This document shows positions 11,493 to 20,535 of a stretch of 37,247 nt of DNA, piece by piece. Made by a program: the position numbers and the translations under genes. Origin of the DNA: Mucidula mucida (Eukaryota; Basidiomycota; Agaricomycetes; Agaricales; Physalacriaceae); assembly GCA_015501055.1 (NCBI GenBank), contig JADNYV010000339.1:1-37247 (forward strand), given 5' to 3'. The notes below the pieces were generated by a model. The model was not told where the DNA came from and did not search any database. It saw only the letters and a list, made by a program, of their open reading frames with translations. The first letter of the stretch is position 1. Each line of letters starts with the position of its first letter.

Positions 11493-12503
11493 CTACTGAT
11501 TCAACGAGACATCCGCGGCTGCGGTCTGGACCTTCTTCTTTGCCCTCAGTCTTTCGAGCTCACCACGAATCTTGGCATCTTTCGGGCCAGATTGCGTGTC
11601 AAGAAGAAAAGGTGGAATGATGATCTTGCGACGCGGCAGATGCGGTGTAGAGGTGGCGTCAATCAGAGACGACGACGCGGGTGGACTCGACACGATGGAA
11701 GGAGATCCGCAAACGCTGAAATCTGGGGCGATGAAATCGCTTGTCATTGGAGATGTAGGCTGAGACGCCGTTGGGGATCTGGGGAATACGAATGAACTAG
11801 GCGAAGAGAGAGAGGGAGATAGCGCTGGGCTTTCGGTAGAAACGGATAGGGAGCGTGTAGGTGAAGGAGACCGATCCGCGGTCGGCTCTGCCACTATGAT
11901 TGCCTCCTCGACCGGCTCCTGTTCGACCTTGTCATCCTCGCTGGAGGGAATCACGAGAGCTGGTCGCTTCCCTTTATTCCTGCGCATACTCATGCTCAAA
12001 CCCTTCATACCCGTCGTAATCGACTGTCGAGGACGGTGCACCTTTGCCTTGATCCTGATCGTGGCAGGCTTGGCCGAGATTGATACTGATTTGGCGACAG
12101 AGGGTTTGAGAGGCGACGCTTTGGGTTTAAGAGGCGAGTCCTTGGCTTTGGGTTGCGGCAATGGAGCAGACAGCCTGGTCGTGCGCGGAATTCTGCGGCC
12201 ATTCTCCTTTCCCTTTCCTTCCCGAACAGCAGTCACTCTGAATGGTGGCTTGCTCTCGGATTCCGAGGGCGGTGGGTGGTATTTCTCCACCAGGACCAGC
12301 GAGCGCAGCCTGGGTTCTGAGGCCTTGGGCTTGGAAGCTGACGTGACTCCTGGGATCTTAGGACGCGCCTTGGGCGAGCTGAATATGGTAGTGCGGGGGC
12401 GCGGTGGTAGGCGATATAAGGCGGGCGAGCGCGGGATACGGCTAGGTGGGGATTGAGCATTACTGGTTGTGCTCAAGCGCGGTTGTGGCATAAGCAATGT
12501 CAT
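11493..12503 (-). CDS. Ser/Pro-rich low-complexity protein (single exon)
   Basis: Intact 336-codon frame from ATG 12503. Almost the whole protein is predicted to be disordered: Ser, Pro, Arg and Lys dominate, with repeated proline-directed SP/TP sites (SPSPTRSLSVSTES, SPALSPSLSSPSS) and basic lysine patches (SPLKPKASPLKP). Only the C-terminus looks constrained: LPRRKIIIPPFLL followed by a charged helix, AKIRGELERLRAKKKV. That layout suits a regulatory or scaffold protein, possibly nuclear and phosphorylated by proline-directed kinases, but this is inference from composition. The antisense frame is also long (186 codons), a by-product of the biased composition. Confidence 0.68.
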   Translation of the reverse strand: MTLLMPQPRLSTTSNAQSPPSRIPRSPALYRLPPRPRTTIFSSPKARPKIPGVTSASKPKASEPRLRSLVLVEKYHPPPSESESKPPFRVTAVREGKGKENGRRIPRTTRLSAPLPQPKAKDSPLKPKASPLKPSVAKSVSISAKPATIRIKAKVHRPRQSITTGMKGLSMSMRRNKGKRPALVIPSSEDDKVEQEPVEEAIIVAEPTADRSPSPTRSLSVSTESPALSPSLSSPSSFVFPRSPTASQPTSPMTSDFIAPDFSVCGSPSIVSSPPASSSLIDATSTPHLPRRKIIIPPFLLDTQSGPKDAKIRGELERLRAKKKVQTAAADVSLNQ

Positions 12504-14398
12504 GATTCATTCTGTAAAAATAATGAGTAAATAGGACTGTGTGGAATGCACGACCGTACAATGGATGGATAGAGCGAAGACTGGAGAGGGTAGTGACAGA
12601 GAAGGAAAGAGCGAGATTTAGACGTACCACAGCGAACCCCTTTCTGTCATTGCACAAGACGGCGTATTCCTGTCAGATAATCTGGCATTCAACTGACATG
12701 GAAGCCTTTGGCAGCGCCGTATTCAAAGACAAGGTGGATTAATTGCAAAGGGAAATTGGGAATTGTAGGAGTTACATAACTTCAATAGAGGCGGTATGAA
12801 GAAAGGACCAATACGCGTATCCTGCGCGATGCTATGGCTGGTTTATCGCGTCCTGGTCGTGTAAGGAGTCTCGTATTCAGTCCAGGACCAAATGCCGTTG
12901 CACACTGACACTGAAGCCATCCGCAACCTTCGGTCCGAAGGTCCGCACCTATATTCTGTACTATCACCTCCGCATGGATTGAGATGCTGTTTTTCTGCCT
13001 TTCATGGACCATCGCGCGCCGTAGTGGGGATTGGTCTCTGAGGATTATCGCGGCTGATACTGATTTTCACTTGGTGCGTACGCAATCGTTAAAGGGATTA
13101 TTCATATCCTCATACATTATGTATAGCCAAGCAATACATCTAGTTTATCTGAATATCGAGATGCAATATGAGCTTTATTATTTTCTGCCTGCTGTAGAAT
13201 TCCAATGTGCCAGCCGAACTCGAAACATTAAACGACGACGGTTTCCTTGGTCGAGCACCTCTTCTCTTCTTTCCTTCCCGTTCAACGTGATATGCAGGGG
13301 GGGGGAGATTACCGCGGACAAACAAGGACGATGCCGTCACCCGCGTTCAGTCGCGGATAGCATCCATAAAAGCACATTCGGGATCTTTTGTGAAAAAACA
13401 TAAATACGGCTACCTATCAGTTCGGTACACGGTATGAAAACACTATCTCGCCCACCTGAAAGCCCTTTGGACTCATGCGCCTGTACAGAAACGAAATCTT
13501 TGTATACTCAGGACCAGTATGCCCGCGTCCTGAGCATCCAAATACGCGATGGAGAATCTGTGAGCAGGATCCAAGTCCTCAGTTCAGTTCCAAGTTGGCT
13601 TGTCCAGTCACAATGCGGAGGATACCTGGGTTTCCTTCGTACCTCCATGATCCAGTATAGCTTTACCACTGCCGCCGCCGCTGCCGTTCAGAAGCTCTCC
13701 GTCAATGTATCTAATTGCGCAGCGATTCCAGAACCCATGGAGGAGGCTCACAAGACCATACACCTGGCTCAAGATAGAGCGACGTTTGTGTTCTGACGTA
13801 TGCCTTTGCTATACCGCCGTGAGTTTACAGGTATTGGCCAGCTATGTGTTCTCTTGTATGTGTGCTTATTGTCCGTGTTCCCTCCTTCCTAACACACATG
13901 CAAAGGATAATATCTCGCGGCTTCTGCGTGCTGTGTCTATCGACTCCGTCTTCTCATACTCTAGAACTCAAAGAGCGGGCATTCGGATCAACTGCCAGTT
14001 GCGACTCGGAGCGTGGGGGTGCGGCGCGCCCGCTGTTCGCATGATATATACAGCAGATTTTGGCGCGTCTTCTGCTTTCCCCTGAGCTCGGCCTCATCGT
14101 CATACGAATCGACCACCATCACCGGCGATCGAGTACATTTCTATCGTCACCGTTTCTATCATTCCTCATCTTATCTTGCTGCTTCGCTCTCAACACATTG
14201 ATTGTCAAAGTCTCATTCCAGCAGTTGTTATACGCATATCAAGGCTCACTATAATTCACCTTGCGGTATCTGTTGGTTCCTCTCTTGGCGAGATTGGTAC
14301 GCACCACCACCTGCCACTATTCCCGCTTCGAAATCTCACGACACGTTGGCAGCTCGCCATCGGTTATATATCCAGCATCCACCATCAACTACATACAA
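12504..14398. other. Long intergenic interval, no supported gene
   Basis: About 1.9 kb with only short overlapping frames. It holds a run of nine G at about 13296-13304 and TATA-like ATATATA near 14042. It is the upstream region of the plus-strand F-box gene and of the minus-strand Ser/Pro-rich gene. No coding region could be supported. Confidence 0.45.
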
Positions 14399-15697
14399 AT
14401 GACCCCCATTACCACGATATTCTCCCTCCCACCTGAACTACTATCAAGCATCTTTCTCTTCACTCTCTCACAGTCTCCCCTCTATGAGCTACACTCCCGC
14501 AGCTCTCGCACATCTTCCAGCCTCTCCCACGTCTCCTGCTATTTCCGTGCCGTTGCGCACTCGCTTCCCGCTTTATGGGACAACATCCTCATAAATCCCG
14601 GTCTGCTCAGCCCCCTCAAGGATCCGGCCGCATTACTCCAACACGTGCTCGACCTAAGCAGCGCCCATGGCCGGCGGGGCATCACATTCTCCTGGCGCGT
14701 ATCCATCATCAAAACCAACCCGCTGCACATGAGTGTGCTCCGGTCGCTCTTCATGCTGCTTCTCGCCCATTCGCACTTGTGGCGCTCCGCAGAGCTTGAG
14801 ATCCCCGTTGACATTGCGCCGCTGCTAGCGCGCGTTCGTGGCCGGGTGGACAAGCTGGAAGAACTTAATCTTGCGTGTTATTCGAATTCTGTGGGCGTAG
14901 TGACGGGATTTGAAGGTGCGAGGGCGTTGAGGAAACTAGGATTGGTGGGCAGTGGGTTTCAGGTGGCGTTTCCCAAGGAGAGCTTGAGGTGGATAGTGGA
15001 TCGGCGACAGGGCTTGGGTGCGGCGGATTTGGAGGTCGAGGATATGCCGCAGCTTGAGCGATTGGAAAGCGTTGAATGGTCGACGCGCATTGGTGAAGAG
15101 ATCAGGCTGGAGAGATTGAGGAGCATGATTGTGTCCGACGCAGCGTTCAGCGGCACACTCGTCGTCCCGTCGCTCACGGAGTTGACATTACGCCCCAATC
15201 GACATGGGGACTCGGATTTGCAAGGAGTCCTAAGGGCTGTTGGAGCATCTTCGTGCGCTCTGCGTACCTTTTCCGCTACACCAGACGCATTTCTTCTCCC
15301 TATCCTCGACCTTTCGCCGTCCCTCGAGGAACTGAATCTTTCATTCTCCGCTTGGCGGAATGAGCACGCCAGTGTTGTGCGGCACCTCTTTACGCGTATG
15401 GCGCAGGAGCCTGGGTTCCTTCCGCACCTTGAACGTTTAGCGATAAACCGGTGCGAACGTCCGATGATTGGCGGCGAGGAGGCGGAGTGTTTTATGGGTC
15501 CTGGGTTTATGGACATGTTATCTAGCAGAACGGAAGCTGGGAGTACGTTGAAGAGCGTGACGGTCGATGTATGGGGTATGGTGAGTCGGGAGTGTTTGGG
15601 TGAGGAAAAGCTGAAGCGCTTGAAATCCTTTCGCGATGGCGGGCTGGATTTATGTTTACGGGAAAATGACTTTGGCGAGAGCAAACGATTTGTTTAA
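14399..15697 (+). CDS. F-box protein with LRR-like C-terminal region (single exon)
   Basis: Intact 432-aa frame starting MTPITTIFSLPPELLSSIFL. The start is the only ATG near the F-box; the frame is open further upstream but has no earlier ATG. The F-box-like domain covers about residues 8-65 and ends in the usual VSCYFRAVAHSLPALWDNI (residues about 41-60). The remainder has regularly spaced leucine motifs (LEELNLACYS, LRKLGLVGSG, LTELTLRPN, LEELNLSFSAW, LERLAINRC), the degenerate LRR pattern of agaricomycete F-box proteins. It probably serves as substrate receptor of an SCF ubiquitin ligase. Its ending KRLKSFRDGGLDL is typical of the intact members I know. No lesion was found, unlike several F-box copies later in the window. 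Confidence 0.82.
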   Translation: MTPITTIFSLPPELLSSIFLFTLSQSPLYELHSRSSRTSSSLSHVSCYFRAVAHSLPALWDNILINPGLLSPLKDPAALLQHVLDLSSAHGRRGITFSWRVSIIKTNPLHMSVLRSLFMLLLAHSHLWRSAELEIPVDIAPLLARVRGRVDKLEELNLACYSNSVGVVTGFEGARALRKLGLVGSGFQVAFPKESLRWIVDRRQGLGAADLEVEDMPQLERLESVEWSTRIGEEIRLERLRSMIVSDAAFSGTLVVPSLTELTLRPNRHGDSDLQGVLRAVGASSCALRTFSATPDAFLLPILDLSPSLEELNLSFSAWRNEHASVVRHLFTRMAQEPGFLPHLERLAINRCERPMIGGEEAECFMGPGFMDMLSSRTEAGSTLKSVTVDVWGMVSRECLGEEKLKRLKSFRDGGLDLCLRENDFGESKRFV

Positions 15698-15772
15698 TAG
15701 AATTCTGTCTCTGAACAACGGGCACTTGCTTTCTTCCACATGATCTGTAGTGTTAATCTCAACATTGAGACA

Positions 15773-15855
15773 TCTCTGATAGTATATCGGTTAGTACACG
15801 CGCCTGTCAATTGCAGAAGACGCGCGAAAGCTGGGTTCGACTCCCAGTCAGAGAG
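15773..15855 (+). tRNA. tRNA-Asp (GUC) with an 11-nt intron
   Basis: The acceptor strands TCTCTGA (15773-15779) and TCAGAGA (15848-15854) pair perfectly, with G15855 as discriminator. The D-arm GTAT...GTAC carries the A box. The anticodon stem CGCGC (15799-15803) pairs with GCGCG (15822-15826). The anticodon GTC is at 15806-15808. The T-arm CTGGG-TTCGACT-CCCAG carries the B box. The extra 11 nt at 15810-15820 sit between positions 37 and 38, the canonical eukaryotic tRNA intron site. The spliced length is 72 nt including the discriminator. Confidence 0.93.
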
Positions 15856-15900
15856 CTATCACTGTACTGTTCTTTTTTGAAACATTGAACAAACTCAAAG

Positions 15901-15908
15901 GCAATCAA
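15901..15908. repeat. Left target-site duplication of the MITE
   Basis: GCAATCAA, matching the right-hand copy GCAATCAC (16241-16248) at 7 of 8 positions. An 8-bp duplication is the hallmark of hAT-superfamily insertion. Confidence 0.8.
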
Positions 15909-16240
15909 CAGGGTGGCGCAGTAAACCTCCCGGGGGTGTTACTAACGGTATCGATACCAGCCCCCCAGGAGGCTCAGGTTTTGAAACCGTTAGTAACGGT
16001 TTCGATACCGGCACGTGCTTCAAACACGTGACGTGGCGCAGCGCCCCTCCGCCCTCATCCCGCCTTAGTCCCGCCACCCCGAGGCTCTCTGAGCGGTGGC
16101 GCCCCTGCACGTGCGATAGTCACGTGTCGGTATCAAAACCTACCTGCTAGCCCTCAACGGTTTCAATACTGTATCAATACCGTTACTTACCGCAGTAAAC
16201 TCAAGGTGTATCAAAACCTAGGGTTTACTTCACCACCCTA
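15909..16240. mobile_element. hAT-type MITE (332 bp, non-autonomous)
   Basis: The ends form 19-bp terminal inverted repeats: CAGGGTGGCGCAGTAAACC on the left and, on the opposite strand of the right end, TAGGGTGGTGAAGTAAACC (16 of 19 identical). The CAGGG/TAGGG start and the flanking 8-bp duplication fit the hAT superfamily. The inside has no transposase frame. It consists of several copies, in both orientations, of a unit close to AACGGTATCGATACC, including a 21-bp palindrome, plus CACGTG boxes and GC-rich stretches. It would have to be moved in trans by a hAT transposase elsewhere in the genome. It lies 53 bp downstream of the tRNA-Asp gene. Confidence 0.83.
15983..16003. repeat. 21-bp palindrome inside the MITE
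   Basis: GAAACCGTTA-G-TAACGGTTTC is a perfect inverted repeat around G15993. Related half-sites (AACGGTATCGATACC, GGTATCAAAACC, CAATACCGTTAC) recur at about 15942-15958, 16131-16141 and 16158-16190. This suggests subterminal transposase-binding repeats. Confidence 0.6.
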
Positions 16241-16248
16241 GCAATCAC
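16241..16248. repeat. Right target-site duplication of the MITE
   Basis: GCAATCAC, directly after the right terminal repeat. It pairs with GCAATCAA at 15901-15908; the single mismatch implies some age since insertion. Confidence 0.8.
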
Positions 16249-16525
16249 AGATTCAAAGACATACTGAACTGGGCAGCACAGGCTGAGAGTAAGTATTCGA
16301 TGTACGGTGACAGAATCCACATCAGCAATACTTTCCGCCTGTATGACTGCCAGCGCGCTGTACTGACGGGCCAGTAGTGAGACCTCTGTCTTGGTTGTAT
16401 TGGGTTTACTACCAGAACCTAAATACGATAAGTACTTACGTATCCGGAATGTTTGTGAATCTGACATGTATCGCAGCATTTTCATTACGACTTGCAACTG
16501 CGCATATTTCCCCGAGTAAAGACCT

Positions 16526-17261
16526 TCAGCCCCAGACGTCATCCAGACTGTCCTCGCCCTGCAAATTACCCTTGATGACTTCAGACAGCAGCGGTGTATA
16601 TGTATTCATCGTCTGCATATGCTTCACCTTCTTACTCAAGAACGCTTCTGGATCTCCCTTCGTTCCCACTAGCGCCACAATGATGTCCAAATACATCTCA
16701 CCGCTCTGCAGCTCGCCTTTGAATCCCATATCTCCTACGACATCCTTCAAGAGATCCCTCAGGCCCTTTGAACTGTACGCCGAAGCCGAAATGCCACACT
16801 CGTTGTCGAACGAGGACACCTGCCCTTCTGCGCTTCGTTGGGGGTCCCTGCAGCCCACTCGGCTGTGGTACCGTACTTGAACGAGACGGCGGTCTTCTCG
16901 CCGTCCACTGACACGCCCACTGATCCTGCATTCCAAGATTTTACAATGGACTTCGAGGAGGTGCTCCTCTTGCTCGCTGGTGACGCAGAACAACGCGTGC
17001 GAGCCGTCGTACCTGAACCCGGAATCGCAGATGATTTGGTCACCGAAGAGTGTCCTGTCGAGGTTGGTGTTGATAGTGGCTTCGCGGACGGAGATGGACT
17101 CGGCAAAAGGCTGCAGGAAGGTGGGTAGGCTTTTACGGAGGACTGGTTTCAGCGCGCGCGAGGCTTTGTTGGGCGACCAATTTTACTTCTTCGGGCGAGA
17201 GAGATGAGAGAAGATCTAGAATGTGGGCTGTCTCAGGCGTTATATCTTGGAGCTGTGTCAT
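16526..17261 (-). pseudogene. Frameshifted gene of unknown family
   Basis: ATG at 17261 opens MTQLQDITPETAHILDLLSS and SPEEVKLVAQQSLARA, then runs into a stop because the coding signal continues in another frame (LKPVLRKSLPTFLQPFAES, later LFGDQIICDSGFRYDGSHAL). The break sits in a GCGCGCGC run (about 17150-17165), a likely slippage site. From about 16945 the better-looking protein (SWNAGSVGVSVDGEKTAVSF) is in the third frame. From about 16820 it returns to the previous one (FDNECGISASAYSSKGLRDL...), ending DDVWG. No introns of credible size fit these jumps. The product would be a soluble protein of about 240 aa; I do not recognise it. Assembly error in homopolymer-like runs is the alternative. 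Confidence 0.5.
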
Positions 17262-17445
17262 GGTGGTAGTGAGCGCTCAAGCCTCAAGGTCGCTCAACAG
17301 TGGCCCTCGGACGCGTGCTGCCGTGTCACGTGCGTCTGACTCGAATTTCTTGGAGTCAAGTTTTATTAGGCTTCTCCTGCACTTTCAACCGGCATAGACA
17401 TAATCTCGTCCAGACAGTCTCGAAATGTTGACTGTGTTTGTTTGG

Positions 17446-17768
17446 GATTGAACGCATTTTTGCATATGCTGATACTACAGCTGCTGATGAATGTGTGTGC
17501 TCCTCTCTCGTTTCGCCCATATGACTCAGTCATTCATGCTATACAGGAATCAACGTCAATACCTCCGGGAACGTTCAAAATCTACTGGTGATGGTGTCCA
17601 TGTACGTACAGCTCAGTCATGCGGATTGGAATTGACCAGCAGGCGCATGATAGGTTCGAAATAAATAGCAAAGGAACGCTCATTGGGAAGATCATGCTTG
17701 GCGCCGAATCGGCGAACATGGCGTTCGCGGGTCCGGGGCGCTCCGTCATTCTGGCGGAAACCAAGGCT
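17446..17768 (+). pseudogene. Relic of an SMP-30/gluconolactonase-family gene
   Basis: Fragments in different frames follow the order of a fungal SMP-30/lactonohydrolase-type beta-propeller C-terminus. They are ERIFAYADT (from about 17449), GINVNTSGNV (about 17548), TGDGVHV (about 17585) in a shifted frame, and NSKGTLIGKIMLGAESANMA plus GRSVILAETK (about 17663-17765). In intact members these motifs run as one stretch (ADTG..PDG, DGVHVWNP.G.LLGKI, SANMVFAG, ILAET). Here stops and frame changes separate them, and no ATG or upstream half remains. The family recognition is from memory of motif order; the broken state is seen directly. Confidence 0.5.
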
Positions 17769-18477
17769 TCCTCACTCTGTCCTCACTGGAATTGCGACGA
17801 AGGGTATATCACTGTCGCCACACTAAATAACGGTAATCTACGAAGCCGTTGCCGAACATGCTATGTTGTATGTCCCACTCTATCATCTATTCTATGTCCT
17901 ACTGACATACACGAGCGTTCTCTATTTTTGGTCCTTCGGCGAGTACACGAACACTGAAACCCGTCCGATATAGTAGCCACGTCGTTCTTCTGGCGCTCAA
18001 CGCATTGTTCCTTGATGTACCTGGCGACGAGCGCGAGATGTACGAAGGCCATCGGATCCTGACTATGCATCGCTCACAAAGCCTTGACGGTGCAGGAAGG
18101 ATCAATGTCTCCTTCCACCAACGCTAGTAGAGATCTCGGCAGGAGCGACTGGAACTCGAGAGGACGATCATTGTGCCTGCGGCCTGTTGAGTACCGAGGC
18201 TCTTGCAAAAGCCAGGTGTGTATAACGGTTGTCATTCTTCGCCACATCCGAGGCGCCTAGCACTGACCTAAGTCTTACGCAGCTCTTCATCATAATCGAC
18301 TCGGAATTAGTGTTATGGACTGACTCAACCGTTCAGTTCGTATTTCTACTCCATTTGTCAATAATTATTCGGGCTTGTATTGATGAAACAGCTGCTGCTG
18401 TTCATTTAAATACATCTACGACACTGTCTGTAAGTATTTCCCCCACATTGGTCAATATCCCCGAGCACTGTTCAACA
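17769..18477. other. Intergenic, upstream of TPS1
   Basis: No gene seen. A TTTAAATA element at 18405-18412 lies 66 nt before the TPS1 start and may be its TATA-like element. The rest is short random frames. Confidence 0.4.
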
Positions 18478-19778
18478 ATGTCTGACGAGCTAGTCTTTCG
18501 ACTCCCTGAACTACTGAGGAACTGGCCCTGGCCTCGTCGCATCAATCCTTTCTATGAGGAGTGCAAAAAGGAGTCCATGGAATGGTGTGAGGGCTTCAAG
18601 GCCTTCAGCCCCAACGCACAGAAGGCATTCAACCGTTGCGACTTCGGTAGGTTGACTGCTTCTTAAGGCCAAAGGAACAGTACGCTTACTTGAACAAGGC
18701 TTGCTAGCTTCACTGACGTGCCCTTTCTTAAACAGAGGTGCGCGCACAGACTAACAAGACTACACAATGTCTTTCAGATAGGCTAACATTCACTCCCATT
18801 CTAGATGGATGTCGTGTTAATTGCGATTTGATGAATCTGTTCTTCCTCATCGACGAGCATTCTGATGTTGCAGACAAGGAGACTGCGCGGTTCCAGATGG
18901 AGTGCGTCATGGACGCTCTGCGCAACCCTCACAAGCCTCGTCCCGAAGGGGAATGGATTGGCGGCGAGGTAACTCGTTCGTATGTGTTGTCCACCGTGCT
19001 CTCTAAATCTTCATATTCAACGCGTGCCTCCGGCATACTCCAGGTTCTGGTTGAATGCCATTCGCACCGCTACACCCGCAGCACAGAAGCGCTTCGTTGA
19101 CATGTTCCAGTCGTACACCGATGCTGTCGTGCAGCAAGCGGCGGACCGGGACGTGCACCGTATTCGAGACATCGAGGGCTACTTTGAAATACGCAGGGAG
19201 ACCATTGGAGTAAAGCCCTCGTTCATCATGACCGGATTGCACCTTAGTCTCCCGGATATGGTCATGGATGACCCAGTCATCAAGGAACTCACAATACTAG
19301 CCATCGACATGGTATACATCGCAAATGATATTTATTCCTACAATGTCGAGTGCGCGTCCCTCCTTGTGTATTTCATGAACACCACATGTTGATTATGGCA
19401 CAGACAATCTCGCGGCGATGACGGACACAATCTCGTTACGATTGTTATGCACCAGCTGGGTCTTGATATCCACGGTGCTCTGCAGTGGATCTCCGACTTT
19501 TATGATAACCTAGTCGCCAAGTTTTTGAGGGCCTGGAATAATATTCCTGTATATGGCGGTCCTATGGACTTCGAAGTAAGGACATACACTGAAGGTGTAG
19601 CAAACTGGGTTCGCGGGCACGACCAGTGGAGCTTTGAAGTACAGTCATTGCCATACTGTCACTTCGATCGAACTAATAACTGTCTTAGTGCGAGCGTTAC
19701 TTTGGTAAGGAGGGTAGGATTATTCAAAAAACCCGCAAGGTCGTTCGTCTCCCAAAGCGACCGCATGTCGGGCTTTGA
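18478..19778 (+). CDS. Sesquiterpene synthase TPS1, protoilludene-synthase-like, intact
   Basis: Six exons: 18478-18646, 18699-18737, 18805-18979, 19044-19349, 19404-19638 and 19689-19778. They total 1014 nt and 337 aa, the usual size for mushroom sesquiterpene synthases. The N-terminus carries [18 protein letters not shown]. The Asp-rich Mg-binding motif is [10 protein letters not shown] (DExxD). The downstream NSE motif is [10 protein letters not shown] diphosphate-sensor-type arginine region ([15 protein letters not shown]) and the C-terminal RY pair (CERYF) are present. It should cyclise farnesyl diphosphate to a sesquiterpene in the cytosol. The wider sequence resembles the clade containing delta-6-protoilludene synthases (1,11-cyclisation), but the product is inferred, not shown. 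No P450 or other tailoring gene was found nearby. The three-copy family around it makes this the only apparently functional copy here. Confidence 0.93.
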
Positions 19779-19984
19779 ATGGTGTGTCCCGTACTAGAAT
19801 GACCTACTGTATGGCATAGAATCCTCCATGTAAACAGAGTACTAAATCGACTCGTGTGCTTACTCAAAGGAGCGTGGCATCGAATATTGTGTTCGATAAT
19901 TTCGTGGACATGCATGTATTGATGCTGGGCATCGCCGCCGTGATTGTTCGCACTTCGCATTTACTCGAGTGCGATTACTGTGAC

Positions 19985-20170
19985 ACTGGGATTGTCTTCT
20001 TCGTATTTCTACAGTATCAGTACTTCAGTAGAACTTGGCTAGAAGCTAAAGGACCTGCGCCACTCACCTACGTACGTCAAGCGCCGCAACTCGTGACATA
20101 CTACTCTTGGATGCGTACTTTGACCACTTTTTTTGGATTGAACTTTGTTCCGTTCTTTACTCTCTCTCAG
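19985..20170 (+). repeat. Duplicated 3' flank, copy A (after TPS1)
   Basis: Aligns with 23720-23890 downstream of TPS2, most strongly from TAGAAGCT through GCGCCACTCACC and TGCGTACTTTGACCAC to a shared CTCAG end. In both copies the region also keeps a readable MRTLTTF.GLNFV. In copy B the repeat is followed at once by the F-box promoter; in copy A that continuation is missing. Confidence 0.8.
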
Positions 20171-20241
20171 CTGCTTATTGGAACTCACTTTGACGCGTAT
20201 GACAGGTATGGAACAGCTAAATTATAATTCCACGGAAGATA

Positions 20242-20475
20242 CTATTCACAGCCCAACATGCGGTCGCTTTGTGAGCGACCATGCCGTCCCATAGCGTTCA
20301 TCTTACTGACGTCATAACCGTTAAACGATGTCTGCGCATTAGGACTGAAGGCTACAAAGGCCTCACACCATTCCTGCGACTCTTTCTTGCACACTTCATA
20401 GAAAGGGTTGATGCGACGAGGCCAGGGCCAATTCCTGAGTGTGTCGGGAAGATGAAAGACTAGCTCGGTAGACAT
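20242..20475 (-). pseudogene. TPS3: synthase remnant with exons 2-5 and most of exon 6 deleted
   Basis: Exon 1 is perfect in length (169 nt, 20307-20475). It encodes [18 protein letters not shown] and ends at the family's exon-1 splice donor (A|GTAAGA). Only about 36 nt later comes a 25-nt match to the last codons of TPS1 including the stop (20246-20270, 23 of 25 identical). Everything between, including both metal-binding motifs, is gone, so no enzyme can be made. A 7-bp inverted repeat with a 5-nt loop (20262-20280) sits at the junction. The fused frame would give a short peptide ending SQSDRMLGCE. The copy is inverted relative to TPS1 and TPS2. Confidence 0.88.
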
Positions 20476-20535
20476 TGTATCACGTTGTGAGAGGTAGGTG
20501 GGAAGAAGAATTATAGAGTCAAACTCTGTCGCCAT

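Noticed and set aside
11896..12456. 186-codon plus-strand frame opposite the Ser/Pro-rich gene
   Set aside because: It is the antisense shadow of a compositionally biased gene. It has no domain and no start context, and the minus-strand frame is longer and better formed.
14959..15684. 241-codon minus-strand frame inside the F-box/LRR gene
   Set aside because: It is opposite a clear F-box protein with leucine-rich periodicity. The antisense text is Ser/Arg-rich without motifs.
15909..16240. A solo LTR or CRISPR-like array instead of a MITE
   Set aside because: The ends are inverted rather than TG...CA, the duplication is 8 bp rather than 4-6, and the internal units are irregular and in both orientations.
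17861..18105. Minus-strand short frames between the SMP-30 relic and TPS1
   Set aside because: They overlap each other in two frames, are under 70 codons and show no domain or splice continuity.
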